Origin: Nitrospinota bacterium
GTDB lineage: Bacteria > Nitrospinota > Nitrospinia > Nitrospinales > VA-1
NCBI GenBank assembly: GCA_014382285.1
Contig: JACNKA010000061.1
Span: 1-39,742, forward strand
Direction: 5' to 3'
DNA: 39,742 nucleotides
Notes under the pieces: model-generated
The model's database searches: none
Told to the model about the DNA's origin: nothing
The model's input: only the letters and a program-made list of their open reading frames with translations
Part shown: one piece after another, positions 8,720-16,031 of the stretch
How the letters are laid out: the number at the start of each line of letters is the position of its first letter
Position numbering within the stretch: position 1 is the stretch's first letter
Made by a program: the position numbers and the translations under genes

Positions 8720-9058
8720 ATGCCTTCTGTCAATCAACTGCAAGCGGTTGAACTCAAAAAGAAGCTGGATAAGGGAGAAGATATTTTTCTGCTCGATGTC
8801 AGGGAACCCTGGGAGTTTTCTCTCGCCGCTATTGACGGATCAGAAAATTTTCCTCTGGCAGAAGTCGTTGACCGACAGCAGGAATTTGTATTCGAAGAAG
8901 AAATTGTGGTGATCTGTCACTATGGCGAGCGTTCGCAAAGGGCGGCGAGCGAATTGATCGAATGCGGATTCAAAACCGTCCACAATCTAGTCGGCGGCAT
9001 CGATGCCTGGTCGCAGGTGGTGGACCCCACCGTGCCCCGCTATCGCCCCTCAGGCTAA
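8720..9058 (+). CDS. Single-domain rhodanese (sulfurtransferase)
   Basis: A 112-residue rhodanese domain: LLDVREPWEFSLAAIDGS (CH2A-like), then the active-site Cys in VICHYGERSQRAA, and FKTVHNLVGGIDAWSQVVDP. The six-residue active loop HYGERS is the size typical of sulfane-sulfur transferases (GlpE/PspE type), not the Cdc25 type. It is cytoplasmic, with no signal peptide. It begins two bases after the transporter stop codon, and its own stop overlaps that of the convergent aroDE by three bases (9055-9058). It probably handles sulfane sulfur or persulfides linked to the transported anion; this is inferred from gene coupling only. Confidence 0.92.
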   Translation: MPSVNQLQAVELKKKLDKGEDIFLLDVREPWEFSLAAIDGSENFPLAEVVDRQQEFVFEEEIVVICHYGERSQRAASELIECGFKTVHNLVGGIDAWSQVVDPTVPRYRPSG

Positions 9059-10515
9059 CAGCCAGCAGATGTTGCCCGGCGCATGATCTCTATGGGGGCG
9101 GGTTGGCCGGTCCACAGTTCAAACTGGCGGGCGGCTTGGTTGATGAACAACTCCATACCAGGGATGACCGTACAGCCAGCGGCTTTGGCCTCACGCAAAA
9201 GTTTTGTCTCCAACGGATTGTAAACCGAGTCAAACACCACCATGCCTTCCTTGAAGTCTCTGGCCAGAAATGGGGTTTCGTTGATGTTTGGGCTCATGCC
9301 CACCGGCGAACAATTGATCAAAATATCAATAGATCGCGTTCCCGCCTCACGCGCATGCACCAGTTCGCAGCCCAGTTCTTTTGCCAGGCTTTCACCGCGT
9401 GCTTTATTTTTATTATAGGTGACAGTCAACCGACCGCCTTTTTCTTTCACTCCATAGCCGATGGCCTTGGCGGTTCCGCCCGAACCAAGTATCAACACAT
9501 TTTTCCCCTGCAATGACGTGCAAGCTTCGAGGGCTGAAATAGCACCGGAGCAATCGGTGTTATAACCCACCCAGTCTGTGCCTTCTTTCACCACCGTATT
9601 GACCGCACCAATTTTTTTTGCTGTTTCATCGACTCTACTCAGCAAAGGCATAATCTGTTCCTTCGCCGGCATGGTGACACTCAACCCGCTAAAGAAATCT
9701 TTAAAGCTGTTGAAGAACTTTTCTACATTATCGACCAGAAAAGAAACGTAGATATCTGGAGATCCAATTCCCTGAAAAGCCCTGTTATGCACCAGATAGC
9801 CCAGGCTTTTTGAAATTGGATTGCCAATAACACCATAAATTTTAAAATCAGGACGCTCTGCAGTGACCCGGTAAATATCTTTGAGCGTTTTTGCTGGTAT
9901 CTGACCCGGAGCACTTTCCTGTCCTGTTTTGAGACTGCCGAATGTCAGGAATCCGCCAAACAATGGAGAAAGAACTCGGCTGATTTCTCCCAGGTCTCCC
10001 ATACAAAGTCCTATCAGTTTTTGCTTCTCCCGCTTGGCGCGTTTAAGCAGTTCAAACATTTTCAGGTTATCGCCAAGGTCTCTGGCATAGGTGACGATCT
10101 TGATAATTTCCCCAGGCATTTCGCGCATGGTTTCATAAAGCGGATTAAAATCTTCGGGCGTGTGCGAGAAGTCGTGATAAGAAAGAATGATCTTTGAGGA
10201 ATCGCTTTCTTCCAGAAAGGGCTGTAAATATTCCCGGGGTGTGGAAACTTCAATATCTACATAATCGGCTCCGGCCTTCAGGGCATCGCGAAGCGACTGC
10301 ACGCGGTCTTCATCTGACCCCTTAAATTGTCCGCCATCGTGTTTGGAACGGTTGGTGACGATCACCGGCAACGTAGTCGAATCGAGCAAAGCATTCAGGT
10401 CGGGAGCCTCTATCAAATCCAGACGCAGTTCCAGAATATCAGCGACCGCTACGGCAGACGCGATCTGTTCCTGAGCTTTGGGCATGGAGGGGCCAACAAT
10501 GGGGACACAAATCAT
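9055..10515 (-). CDS. aroDE: Bifunctional 3-dehydroquinate dehydratase / shikimate dehydrogenase
   Basis: A 486-residue fusion of type I dehydroquinase and shikimate dehydrogenase, catalysing two consecutive steps of the shikimate pathway. The dehydroquinase half (1-215) has the general-base His114 (LSYHDF) and the Schiff-base Lys139 (IIKIVTYA). The dehydrogenase half (225-486) has PISKSLGYLVHN for substrate binding, the catalytic Lys285 in VTMPAKE, GAVNTV, Asp321 in NTDCSGA, the NADP loop GSGGTAKA (344-351) and the closing INQAARQFELWTG. The dehydrogenase substrate motif SKSLGYLVHN differs from the usual SxSxSPxxHN. Such fusions occur in plants, chlamydiae and some bacterial phyla. It is convergent with the rhodanese gene, with overlapping stop codons. 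Confidence 0.95.
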   Translation of the reverse strand: MICVPIVGPSMPKAQEQIASAVAVADILELRLDLIEAPDLNALLDSTTLPVIVTNRSKHDGGQFKGSDEDRVQSLRDALKAGADYVDIEVSTPREYLQPFLEESDSSKIILSYHDFSHTPEDFNPLYETMREMPGEIIKIVTYARDLGDNLKMFELLKRAKREKQKLIGLCMGDLGEISRVLSPLFGGFLTFGSLKTGQESAPGQIPAKTLKDIYRVTAERPDFKIYGVIGNPISKSLGYLVHNRAFQGIGSPDIYVSFLVDNVEKFFNSFKDFFSGLSVTMPAKEQIMPLLSRVDETAKKIGAVNTVVKEGTDWVGYNTDCSGAISALEACTSLQGKNVLILGSGGTAKAIGYGVKEKGGRLTVTYNKNKARGESLAKELGCELVHAREAGTRSIDILINCSPVGMSPNINETPFLARDFKEGMVVFDSVYNPLETKLLREAKAAGCTVIPGMELFINQAARQFELWTGQPAPIEIMRRATSAGC

Positions 10516-10566
10516 AGAAAAAACCAGTAAAAAATATTTTCAAAACAAAGGAAGGATAATACCACA

Positions 10567-10630
10567 CCCACTCGGCGTGGGGCCAATGAGCAATTGTTTT
10601 TGCTAAACATAAAAAGTTGCCTTGTTATAG
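10567..10630 (+). repeat. CCCACTCGGCGTGGGG-type intergenic repeat
   Basis: A hairpin CCCAC-TCGGC-GTGGG is followed by GCCAATGAGCAATTG, TTTTTGCTAAAC and ATAAAAAGTT. The element at 34279-34350 is near-identical over about 55 bases, and the hairpin half recurs a third time at 34381-34394. Confidence 0.65.
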
Positions 10631-10712
10631 CCCGGACGTAGGAAACCTCGGCTTTAGAGGGGAAAGCGAGATACTTCGGAGAGCCTCAGCATGACAAACT
10701 AAGCCCCAAATG

Positions 10713-10789
10713 GTCGTCTTCGCGAGCCGCAAAGCGGCGTGGCGATCCAGAGTTTCGCTGGATTGCTTCACTTCGTTCGCAATGACGAC
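10713..10789. repeat. GTCGTC...GACGAC palindromic intergenic repeat
   Basis: A 77-bp imperfect palindrome with outer arms GTCGTC and GACGAC. Inside it are GGCGATCCAG on one side and CTGGATTGCTTC on the other, around GAGTTTCG. The copy at the right edge of the window (39644-39742) has the same arms and the same GAAGCAATCCAG / CTGGATCGCCACGC core. Elements of this general form are scattered between genes in many bacterial genomes. Confidence 0.6.
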
Positions 10790-10808
10790 TTATGCAAAGC
10801 TCTCCCTG

Positions 10809-11075
10809 CTAGAGGGCAGGTGCCTCGGTCGCAATTTCCTCAAATTTATCCGGCGTAAACTCCGCAGTCCCCACAGGCCGACCTTTCACATTCCCAGCAG
10901 GAGACTGCCCCGTAGCGTGGGCATTGAGTGCCGCTTTGGCCTCATTCGAAATACTGACCCGATCGCGTTGCCCTTGAATCCGTTTGACCGGATTCTTACT
11001 GTTCAGCTCTGCAATGCGAGCCTGCCCCAGATAGGTTTTGAAAACCCGGTTGACAGTAACAATTGAAATTTCCAT
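10809..11075 (-). CDS. Small flagellar protein resembling FlgM-associated (DVU0524-like) proteins
   Basis: An 88-residue protein with a good GGAAAAG ribosome binding site, last gene of the fliD unit (21 bases after the chaperone gene). The N-terminal half, VNRVFKTYLGQARIAEL, recalls small proteins encoded beside FlgM in deltaproteobacteria (VNSVxKTYxxQL...), and residues 38-47 (DRVSISNEAK) match the D-V-x-I-S-x-x-A motif common to FlgM and such partners. The C-terminal third (TAEFTPDKFEEIATEAPAL) is acidic and probably disordered. It might bind FliA or an export chaperone. Family assignment is from recall of the motif, not from a search. Confidence 0.55.
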   Translation of the reverse strand: MEISIVTVNRVFKTYLGQARIAELNSKNPVKRIQGQRDRVSISNEAKAALNAHATGQSPAGNVKGRPVGTAEFTPDKFEEIATEAPAL

Positions 11076-11096
11076 GATCTTTTCCTTTCAATTCAA

Positions 11097-11531
11097 TCAA
11101 ATGTTTTTAGAAATTTTTGGGTTGATCCTTTGAGACACGCCATAACCTTTTAAAAGTGTCTGTCCTCTTTTTGCGGTTTTGATCTTTTCCAGCACTTCGC
11201 TTTTCACCAGGCTGAGTTTTTCCTGACAAACGGTTTCCTGCTCGATGATTTTTTCTAAATCAGATTCGATGCGATGTGCCAGTTCTTCATTTTCATGTCC
11301 CAGCGATTCGAGAATGGCTTGATCCAAATCACTCGCCAAGTCAGCAATTTTCTGATCTGTCTCAGTGAGTCCGGCGATCAACCCTTCCTTCTCTTCGATA
11401 ATCGCTGCCAGGCGAGAATTATCCTGAATGTCCACCACTTTCATTTGCTCACCCAATTTCTTGAGAAGCCGGGTGCAGATTTCCTGCTTGTGCTTGAGAA
11501 GTCTGACTATTTCTGTTTTTTGTTTATTCAT
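11097..11531 (-). CDS. FlgN/FliT-like flagellar export chaperone
   Basis: A 144-residue, almost wholly helical protein with long heptads (residues 5-120) ending in KRGQTLLKGYGVSQRINPKISKNI. The (K)G-x-x-LL-x-GYG C-terminal tail is typical of FlgN, the chaperone of hook-filament junction proteins FlgK/FlgL. Its position directly after fliD (9 bases) is where FliS or FliT usually sits, so it may instead chaperone the FliD cap. It is cytoplasmic and contains a single Cys-rich spot (ETVCQEKL). FlgN and FliT cannot be separated by eye, so no symbol is given. Confidence 0.65.
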   Translation of the reverse strand: MNKQKTEIVRLLKHKQEICTRLLKKLGEQMKVVDIQDNSRLAAIIEEKEGLIAGLTETDQKIADLASDLDQAILESLGHENEELAHRIESDLEKIIEQETVCQEKLSLVKSEVLEKIKTAKRGQTLLKGYGVSQRINPKISKNI

Positions 11532-11540
11532 AATAAAAAT

Positions 11541-13376
11541 TCACGCCACCGCAATAAGGGTTTGTATTGTGTTTTCAAGATTAGTGTTTTCTGTGAACTT
11601 GCGGAAATTTGCCGCCAACGTTCTTGGCGAACGGGACTGCACGACAATTTCATTTTCTTTAATTGCCAGTTCACCCAACTCATCCCGCAAAATACTGGTC
11701 AGCGTTTCGGCCAGACTGGGCAGTATCCCGGTTTCAGAATTGGTGAACAGGTCAAAAACTTCTACCGTGTTAGAATCGAGTCCACGCCGGAATTCCTTTT
11801 CATCCAGAGCAAAAGTGTTGTCCGTCAGGGTGCGGATGCCTATGGCACCCAACCTGCGCAAAAGTTTTTCATCTTCGCTTTGGAAAGCCCTGGCTATGCC
11901 ACTTTTGACAGCCTGAGCCGCAGTGGTGACCGCAACTTCCTGCGCGCTGTTTTTCTCCGTATTGACCACCTCGATACCCGTTGCGAATGGGTTTCCCGGT
12001 CGTCCTCTCAGCCTGTCTATATTTTCATTGCGCTGATCCAGCTCCCGCACCCTTGCCTGCGGTTTGAAGGTGAGATCATTGCGGATATCCTGAATGTCTC
12101 CGTCCCGTTTAAAAGTCCGCGAGACCCCAAGAAGGTCATTGATTTTCGATATGGAATTATTAAATTGATCGACCAGGATTTTGATCTGGGAAAAAAATGT
12201 TGCGGCATCAATAGAAATATTGATCTGGGCGGCTTTCTCCGAGGCTTGCTTGATGACCAGATCGGTGTCTTCGATCACCCCCGAAAAGACGTTGTTATCA
12301 CTGGACACCTGCTTTCCGTTGATTTCAATCTTTGCGGTTTGAGGTTCCTGAATAAGATTGACTCCGATGTTGTCAGAATCAAACTGGACCTCTTTCTGGA
12401 TCGGGAACCCTTTAATGTTTAGCTCAAAAAACCCGAGACCTAAAAGCACATTGTCGTCATCCTGCAGGTCAATTTTAGTGCGCCCGCCCGCCAATCCTAC
12501 CAGGATCAACCGATTGCCCTGAATCAGCGCCAGGACTCTGGACTCCAGGGTTCCGCCATCCAACTGACTGTTATTGTTGACATCTTCATCCGGGTCAATC
12601 TCGCCATCGCCATCAAAGTCTTCGGCAATGAATAGTGCCGGAACAAATTCGGAATTCGCCGATCGAATAATATCCAACGTCCCGTTGTTGTTGACATCTT
12701 CCGTTTTATCGAGAATCCCGTTACGGTTCTGGTCTTCGCCAAAATTGATTTTATTTTTCAGTTCGAACAACGAATCCGTGGCTTCGACGGTAATTTTCGT
12801 GCCATTGATGGAGAAACTGCCTGTCAGGCCCAGGGCTCCCAGGGGAATGGATTGTTCATCGGAGGCCAGAATCGCCGCTTGCGACAGCTGCACCGGAGTG
12901 AGTCGGAAGCTATCCAGCGGAGCGTCCTTTCCTGCCACCGCCTGCACCAGTTGCGACCGGGTTGAAGAAGCTCTTTTTGGGTTCAGCGCATCATCGGCAA
13001 GTAAATCGGCAACCGTTTGCCCAAGGCTTCTCAGGGAAGTCGAAAGATCGTCCAACTGGCGGAGTTTGAGCAGGGTAAACCGCTCCTTTTTGTCCAGATC
13101 ATCCACAATGGGAATTTTTCTGGATGCGGACTGCCTGGAAAGCAGAGCAATGACATCGGCCACGCGAAAAGTAGCCAGAGGCCCAGTCGCCTCCAGAGTG
13201 GGAACCTTTCTTTTATTGATAAATACGGATTCAAACAAGATGTCCCGCTTGGTTTCCCGGGGACTGCCAGCGCGGTTTATGGTATCGCGGGCAATGCGAA
13301 CATTCAGGTCATTGCTGGTTGAACGGGTGGAATTGAGGGGGAAAAATGTAGGATTGGCGTTATTGAGAACCTGCAC
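11541..13376 (-). CDS. fliD: Flagellar filament cap protein with EF-hand-type calcium loops
   Basis: A 611-residue FliD-type protein (GTG start, GGAAAAAATC upstream). The C-terminal 250 residues carry the diagnostic signature: helical SQIKILVDQFNNSISKINDLL (395-415), then LRRLGAIGIRTLTDNTFALDEKEFRRGLDSNTVEVFDLF (506-544) and a final helix. FliD forms the distal cap under which flagellin folds. Two features are odd. Residues 12-21 (FPLNSTRSTS) replace the usual FliD N-terminus and recur in the protein at 13753-14730. Residues 215-226 (DQNRNGILDKTE) and 253-264 (DFDGDGEIDPDE) are textbook EF-hand loops, each followed at once by a DVNNNxxLD half-loop. The central region (280-390) is the variable exposed domain. 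It heads a three-gene unit with the chaperone and the 88-residue protein. Confidence 0.85.
   Translation of the reverse strand: MQVLNNANPTFFPLNSTRSTSNDLNVRIARDTINRAGSPRETKRDILFESVFINKRKVPTLEATGPLATFRVADVIALLSRQSASRKIPIVDDLDKKERFTLLKLRQLDDLSTSLRSLGQTVADLLADDALNPKRASSTRSQLVQAVAGKDAPLDSFRLTPVQLSQAAILASDEQSIPLGALGLTGSFSINGTKITVEATDSLFELKNKINFGEDQNRNGILDKTEDVNNNGTLDIIRSANSEFVPALFIAEDFDGDGEIDPDEDVNNNSQLDGGTLESRVLALIQGNRLILVGLAGGRTKIDLQDDDNVLLGLGFFELNIKGFPIQKEVQFDSDNIGVNLIQEPQTAKIEINGKQVSSDNNVFSGVIEDTDLVIKQASEKAAQINISIDAATFFSQIKILVDQFNNSISKINDLLGVSRTFKRDGDIQDIRNDLTFKPQARVRELDQRNENIDRLRGRPGNPFATGIEVVNTEKNSAQEVAVTTAAQAVKSGIARAFQSEDEKLLRRLGAIGIRTLTDNTFALDEKEFRRGLDSNTVEVFDLFTNSETGILPSLAETLTSILRDELGELAIKENEIVVQSRSPRTLAANFRKFTENTNLENTIQTLIAVA
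12558..12734 (-). other. Calcium-binding EF-hand-like double repeat within fliD
   Basis: Codons 215-273 of fliD encode two copies of the pattern Dx[DN]x[DN]GxxDxxE-DVNNNxxLD, about 38 residues apart. Positions 1, 3, 5, 9 and 12 of both loops have oxygen ligands and position 6 is Gly, as in canonical EF-hands. The second half of each copy resembles thrombospondin-type-3 or dockerin loops. Confidence 0.75.
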
Positions 13377-13752
13377 GATTTTTTCCGGTCTGGCGCAAAA
13401 ACCTCATAACGCCATTAAAGTGTTTAGTCGAAAATGTCGATAAACACATCAAGAACGGATTCGTGCCATTAAACCGGAAACATAAAACGCCCGCCTCGTT
13501 GGTGCCGCGTGCAGTCACCTCGGACGTACTTTCGCCGTAAGGCCAAAGGCCGGGTCGATGTGACAAGGGCCCCAAAAAGGGCTTCAAGTTGAAAACCGAA
13601 CCTTCGAGAACTATTGGACCAGGCCGCAAACCATGCCAATAATTTTCGAGATCCTCTTCTATGCGATGGGGTTATCCCGGTTCTAGCTTAACTCCTCTTG
13701 ATGAGTTCCTTTTAAAGCCCAATAAGCATGTGTCGCTAACGGGGCGGTTCGT
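13377..13752. other. Long fliD upstream region, unexplained
   Basis: A 376-bp non-coding stretch between the disordered-protein gene and fliD. No sigma-28 or sigma-54 promoter with correct spacing was found on the minus strand. The part at 13480-13640 is GC-richer than its surroundings, with short self-complementary tracts (GGCCAAAGGCC at 13541-13551, GGGCCCC around 13566). It also holds an open minus-strand frame (13360-13629) that I do not trust. It may be a structured leader or an inserted repeat. Confidence 0.4.
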
Positions 13753-14730
13753 TCAAATTAACTCACTGACATTCTGCCCACGTTCGGTTTCTACTGACGA
13801 ACCGGTAGCATCCCTTGTTTCCGATGGTCGGGGACCTCGCAACGGATTCGTATCCAGACCGTCCTTTATCGGCTCTACAGGTCTTTCAACCGGCTCAACA
13901 ACCTGTGAAGGCGTATCAATCGCAGGCTCATTTCTGACCCTGTCGGCTTCTTCTGCCAACTTTTCTTCATTGACACGTTCCTGAATTCTGGAATCTTGCA
14001 CCGCAACTCTATTGCCCTGCAAATCATCTCTTGCGGCTTCATCAGGACTTGGGGTTTCGGGAGCCAGGATTCGTTCAAAAGTTTCCCGATCTTTAACCGC
14101 TGAACCATCTCGTGCCAAGTCACGAATGGTGGGTTTGTCTCGTACCTGACTGGTCAGGTTTTCCTGCTCAGCTGAAACAGCATCCTCACCTGCCTGCTGG
14201 GCCGCTTCCTTGACACTGTCGATCTGGGCACCATTCTGAAATTCATCAATCCGATCAGGATTAGTCAAATCATTGCCAGCTCCACTTTCTTCATCTAAAC
14301 GCTCCTGCGGATCCTGGACAGAGCCTTCCGAAGTTCGGCCAAGCTCGTTGGCTCCCGCAGGCCCCTGGCTCCTGAGATTACGGGATTCAGTACGCGCATC
14401 TTCTGAGACTTCCTGACGGTTGGACTGAAGTTCTCGCCGTTCCGCTTCAGCTATATCGGTTTCCTGATTCTGTCGATCGGTGGGGTTTTGAGGGTCCGCT
14501 CCAGCCTGCTGGCGGGCGCCCGGGGAAATCTCTACGCGGGACTCTAAACTTCCTGCTTTATTAACAGACTGCTGTTCCTGTTCTTCCTGAGCTTTATCAG
14601 GGTTTTTTAAATCTTCTTTCTGATCTTCGACGCGCCTTGGTCTACCGGACTCCTGCGAAGCTTCCCGCAAACCCTGAAATGCGCTGGTACTGCGCGTCTG
14701 ATCTAAAGGAAAATTAACATCTTCGGCCAT
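13753..14730 (-). CDS. Disordered, sigma-28-controlled flagellar-associated protein (325 aa)
   Basis: A 325-residue protein of very biased composition: rich in Glu, Gln, Arg, Asp, Ser, Asn and Ala, with no Cys, Trp, Tyr or His, and only four Phe. It is predicted to be disordered throughout, with short charged helices. Residues 7-16 (FPLDQTRSTS) match FliD residues 12-21, and residues 65-72 (RVEISPGA) match the RVSISNEA motif of the 88-residue protein at the end of the cluster. A near-consensus sigma-28 promoter lies about 210 bases upstream, so it is expressed with late filament genes. The shared N-terminal peptide may be a flagellar export or docking signal. I do not recognise a family. Possible roles include a secreted filament-associated factor, a FliK-like ruler or an export-coupled regulator; none is demonstrated. 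Confidence 0.75.
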   Translation of the reverse strand: MAEDVNFPLDQTRSTSAFQGLREASQESGRPRRVEDQKEDLKNPDKAQEEQEQQSVNKAGSLESRVEISPGARQQAGADPQNPTDRQNQETDIAEAERRELQSNRQEVSEDARTESRNLRSQGPAGANELGRTSEGSVQDPQERLDEESGAGNDLTNPDRIDEFQNGAQIDSVKEAAQQAGEDAVSAEQENLTSQVRDKPTIRDLARDGSAVKDRETFERILAPETPSPDEAARDDLQGNRVAVQDSRIQERVNEEKLAEEADRVRNEPAIDTPSQVVEPVERPVEPIKDGLDTNPLRGPRPSETRDATGSSVETERGQNVSELI

Positions 14731-15112
14731 GACTTCCCCCTTTTCAAAGTTCTTCTAAATTTCTTGGCCCAATCCCTGGGGGGTCTCCTACCTGACAACC
14801 TTGCCTTCACCCGCAGAAAAATCAATTCTTTATTAAAGTTTTAGAATTATTTTTCGTTAAGAGAAAAGACCAGAAAGTATCCTTTTCCTGGAAAAACTGC
14901 CCATGATAATCACCCCCACCCAAACTTGAGCAGAGGCCTCCGAGATTCTTATCGGTTAAAAACCCGCAAACTTTAGTTTTAATTTAAGTTTTTTTGAAAA
15001 AATATCCAGTCCCCCGCACCATCCATCCGAAAAAAAACCAGACAAATCAACAGAATCCATTAAAAATCAAATAGATAGGGGTATTGTCCGGGGTTCTAGC
15101 AATGACCCGGCC
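14731..15112. other. Leader and promoter region between two flagellar genes
   Basis: This 382-bp spacer holds the sigma-28 promoter at 14949-14975 and a roughly 210-base untranslated leader for the disordered-protein gene. AT-rich tracts at 14830-14860 and 14975-15060 surround it. No gene or clear hairpin terminator was seen. Confidence 0.5.
14949..14975 (-). promoter_or_regulatory. Sigma-28 (FliA) promoter
   Basis: On the minus strand: TAAAGTTT (14968-14975), an 11-base spacer, then ACCGATAA (14949-14956). The enterobacterial FliA consensus is TAAAGTTT-N11-GCCGATAA, so 15 of 16 positions match with exact spacing. It points at the gene at 13753-14730. Confidence 0.85.
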
Positions 15113-15691
15113 TCAAGTCCCCATTCGGGAAAGCACCTCTTGCCAGTCCTTATAGAAAGGAATCATTTCATATTCCAGCAAATCAGCCATTAGAACCCAA
15201 TCCTGATTCTGGTTGGCCTCCAGCATTTGAGCTATGAGATCCGTCAATTGTTTTTGCCGTTCTTCGAGATTTATCTCTCCGAGCTTATTTTCCTGAGCAT
15301 TAACGATTGTCAGGACAACCTGGGAGAACCATTCAATTCCATCAAGAATTTGCAAATAATATTGGTTGGCCTCCTGCTCGCTACCCATGCGAAACAGGTC
15401 TGCAGCCTTTTGAAACCCGGGAATCAGCCTTTCGAGGTACTCCTTCGCATTAGTCAGGTTAGTGGCTAGCAGGTCTTGCAGTTGTCCCAACTCCAACTCC
15501 AGCAACCCAACGCTTGCAGCAGAAGTTTTTAAAGTATCCTCGCTGCTGGAAGAAACTTCCTGCCCATCCAGCCAGACTCTTCTTATATAGGAATCCTGAC
15601 GACTTTTTAAAATCGCATTCAGAACTTCTGCCAGGGTTTCTCCCTGAATAGACGGATCTTGTGTTTCAGCCCCATTGATGGAAATTTTCAT
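15113..15691 (-). CDS. Flagellar-cluster protein of unknown function (192 aa)
   Basis: A 192-residue cytosolic protein with an excellent GAGGAGAGG ribosome binding site. The N-terminal 50 residues (MKISINGAETQDPSIQGETL...) look like a small beta-rich domain; residues 60-190 are helical, ending LLEYEMIPFYKDWQEVLSRM. Similar helical tails (DLLEYELxPxLxxW) occur, as far as I recall, in unannotated proteins encoded near flagellin in other phyla. It is divergent from flagellin and lies upstream of the sigma-28-driven gene in the same orientation. A chaperone or secretion accessory for flagellin or FliD is plausible, but this is inference from position. Confidence 0.7.
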   Translation of the reverse strand: MKISINGAETQDPSIQGETLAEVLNAILKSRQDSYIRRVWLDGQEVSSSSEDTLKTSAASVGLLELELGQLQDLLATNLTNAKEYLERLIPGFQKAADLFRMGSEQEANQYYLQILDGIEWFSQVVLTIVNAQENKLGEINLEERQKQLTDLIAQMLEANQNQDWVLMADLLEYEMIPFYKDWQEVLSRMGT

Positions 15692-16031
15692 TGCCTCTCC
15701 TCAAATAAAATTCATGCCACTAGCCGCAGATAGCAATGGCTCGTAGAGCCGAGAGAACGTGTGCCCGACAGACGTAATATTCTTTTAACTTTCGTGAGCC
15801 TGTGATATCCCCAACATTAGCTTCATGCCCTCGTTGTATTCTGCCTAAGCTCTCGTGCCCCGGAGGGGTAGAAGGGGTATAAAGATATTGCTCGTTGCCG
15901 ATGGAGGCTCTCCGGGTAATTCTAATCTGCTCAGAGAAGCATTGCAACTGGCAGTCTTTTCTTTTGCTCGCATTGACAAGCCAGTGAGATGGCTTTATCT
16001 TGGAAAGATCCATAACCATTGAGGAATCAAA
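15692..16031. other. Divergent flagellin upstream region
   Basis: A 340-bp spacer between the divergent 192-aa gene and flagellin. It contains a candidate sigma-28 promoter at 15878-15904 and a 125-base flagellin leader. An open minus-strand frame (15720-16019) covers it, but it lacks a ribosome binding site and a recognisable domain and I treat it as non-coding. Confidence 0.5.
15878..15904 (+). promoter_or_regulatory. Candidate sigma-28 promoter of flagellin
   Basis: TATAAAGA, 11 bases, GCCGATGG. The -10 element matches the GCCGATAA consensus at six of eight positions and the spacing is correct; the -35 element is weak. An alternative TAAA (15880-15883) would give a spacer two bases too short. 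It lies about 125 bases before the flagellin start. Confidence 0.5.

Larger units (their letters stand above)
10516..10808. other. Repeat-rich spacer between aroDE and the flagellar cluster
   Basis: This 293-bp spacer contains no credible gene. It holds three repeat units in series: the hairpin/AATAGC-type element at 10567-10630, a degenerate GAGATACTTCGGAGAG...CAGCATGACA unit at about 10667-10697, and the GTCGTC palindromic repeat at 10713-10789. Such stacking suggests a site where mobile intergenic repeats have accumulated. Confidence 0.55.

Noticed and set aside
13360-13629. An 89-codon minus-strand frame over the fliD upstream region
   Set aside because: It overlaps the fliD start, lacks a ribosome binding site and shows no domain. 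The block it covers is reported instead as an unexplained region.
13619-13637. TGGCATGGTTTGC on the minus strand upstream of fliD, as a sigma-54 promoter
   Set aside because: The GG and GC dinucleotides are only 8 bases apart; sigma-54 sites need 10.
15949-15968. TGGCAG...TTGCT upstream of flagellin, as a sigma-54 promoter
   Set aside because: The GG-GC spacing is 14 bases, four too many; a sigma-28-like site nearby is a better candidate.
15720-16019. A 99-codon minus-strand frame in the flagellin upstream region
   Set aside because: It spans the probable flagellin promoter and leader, and has no ribosome binding site or known domain.
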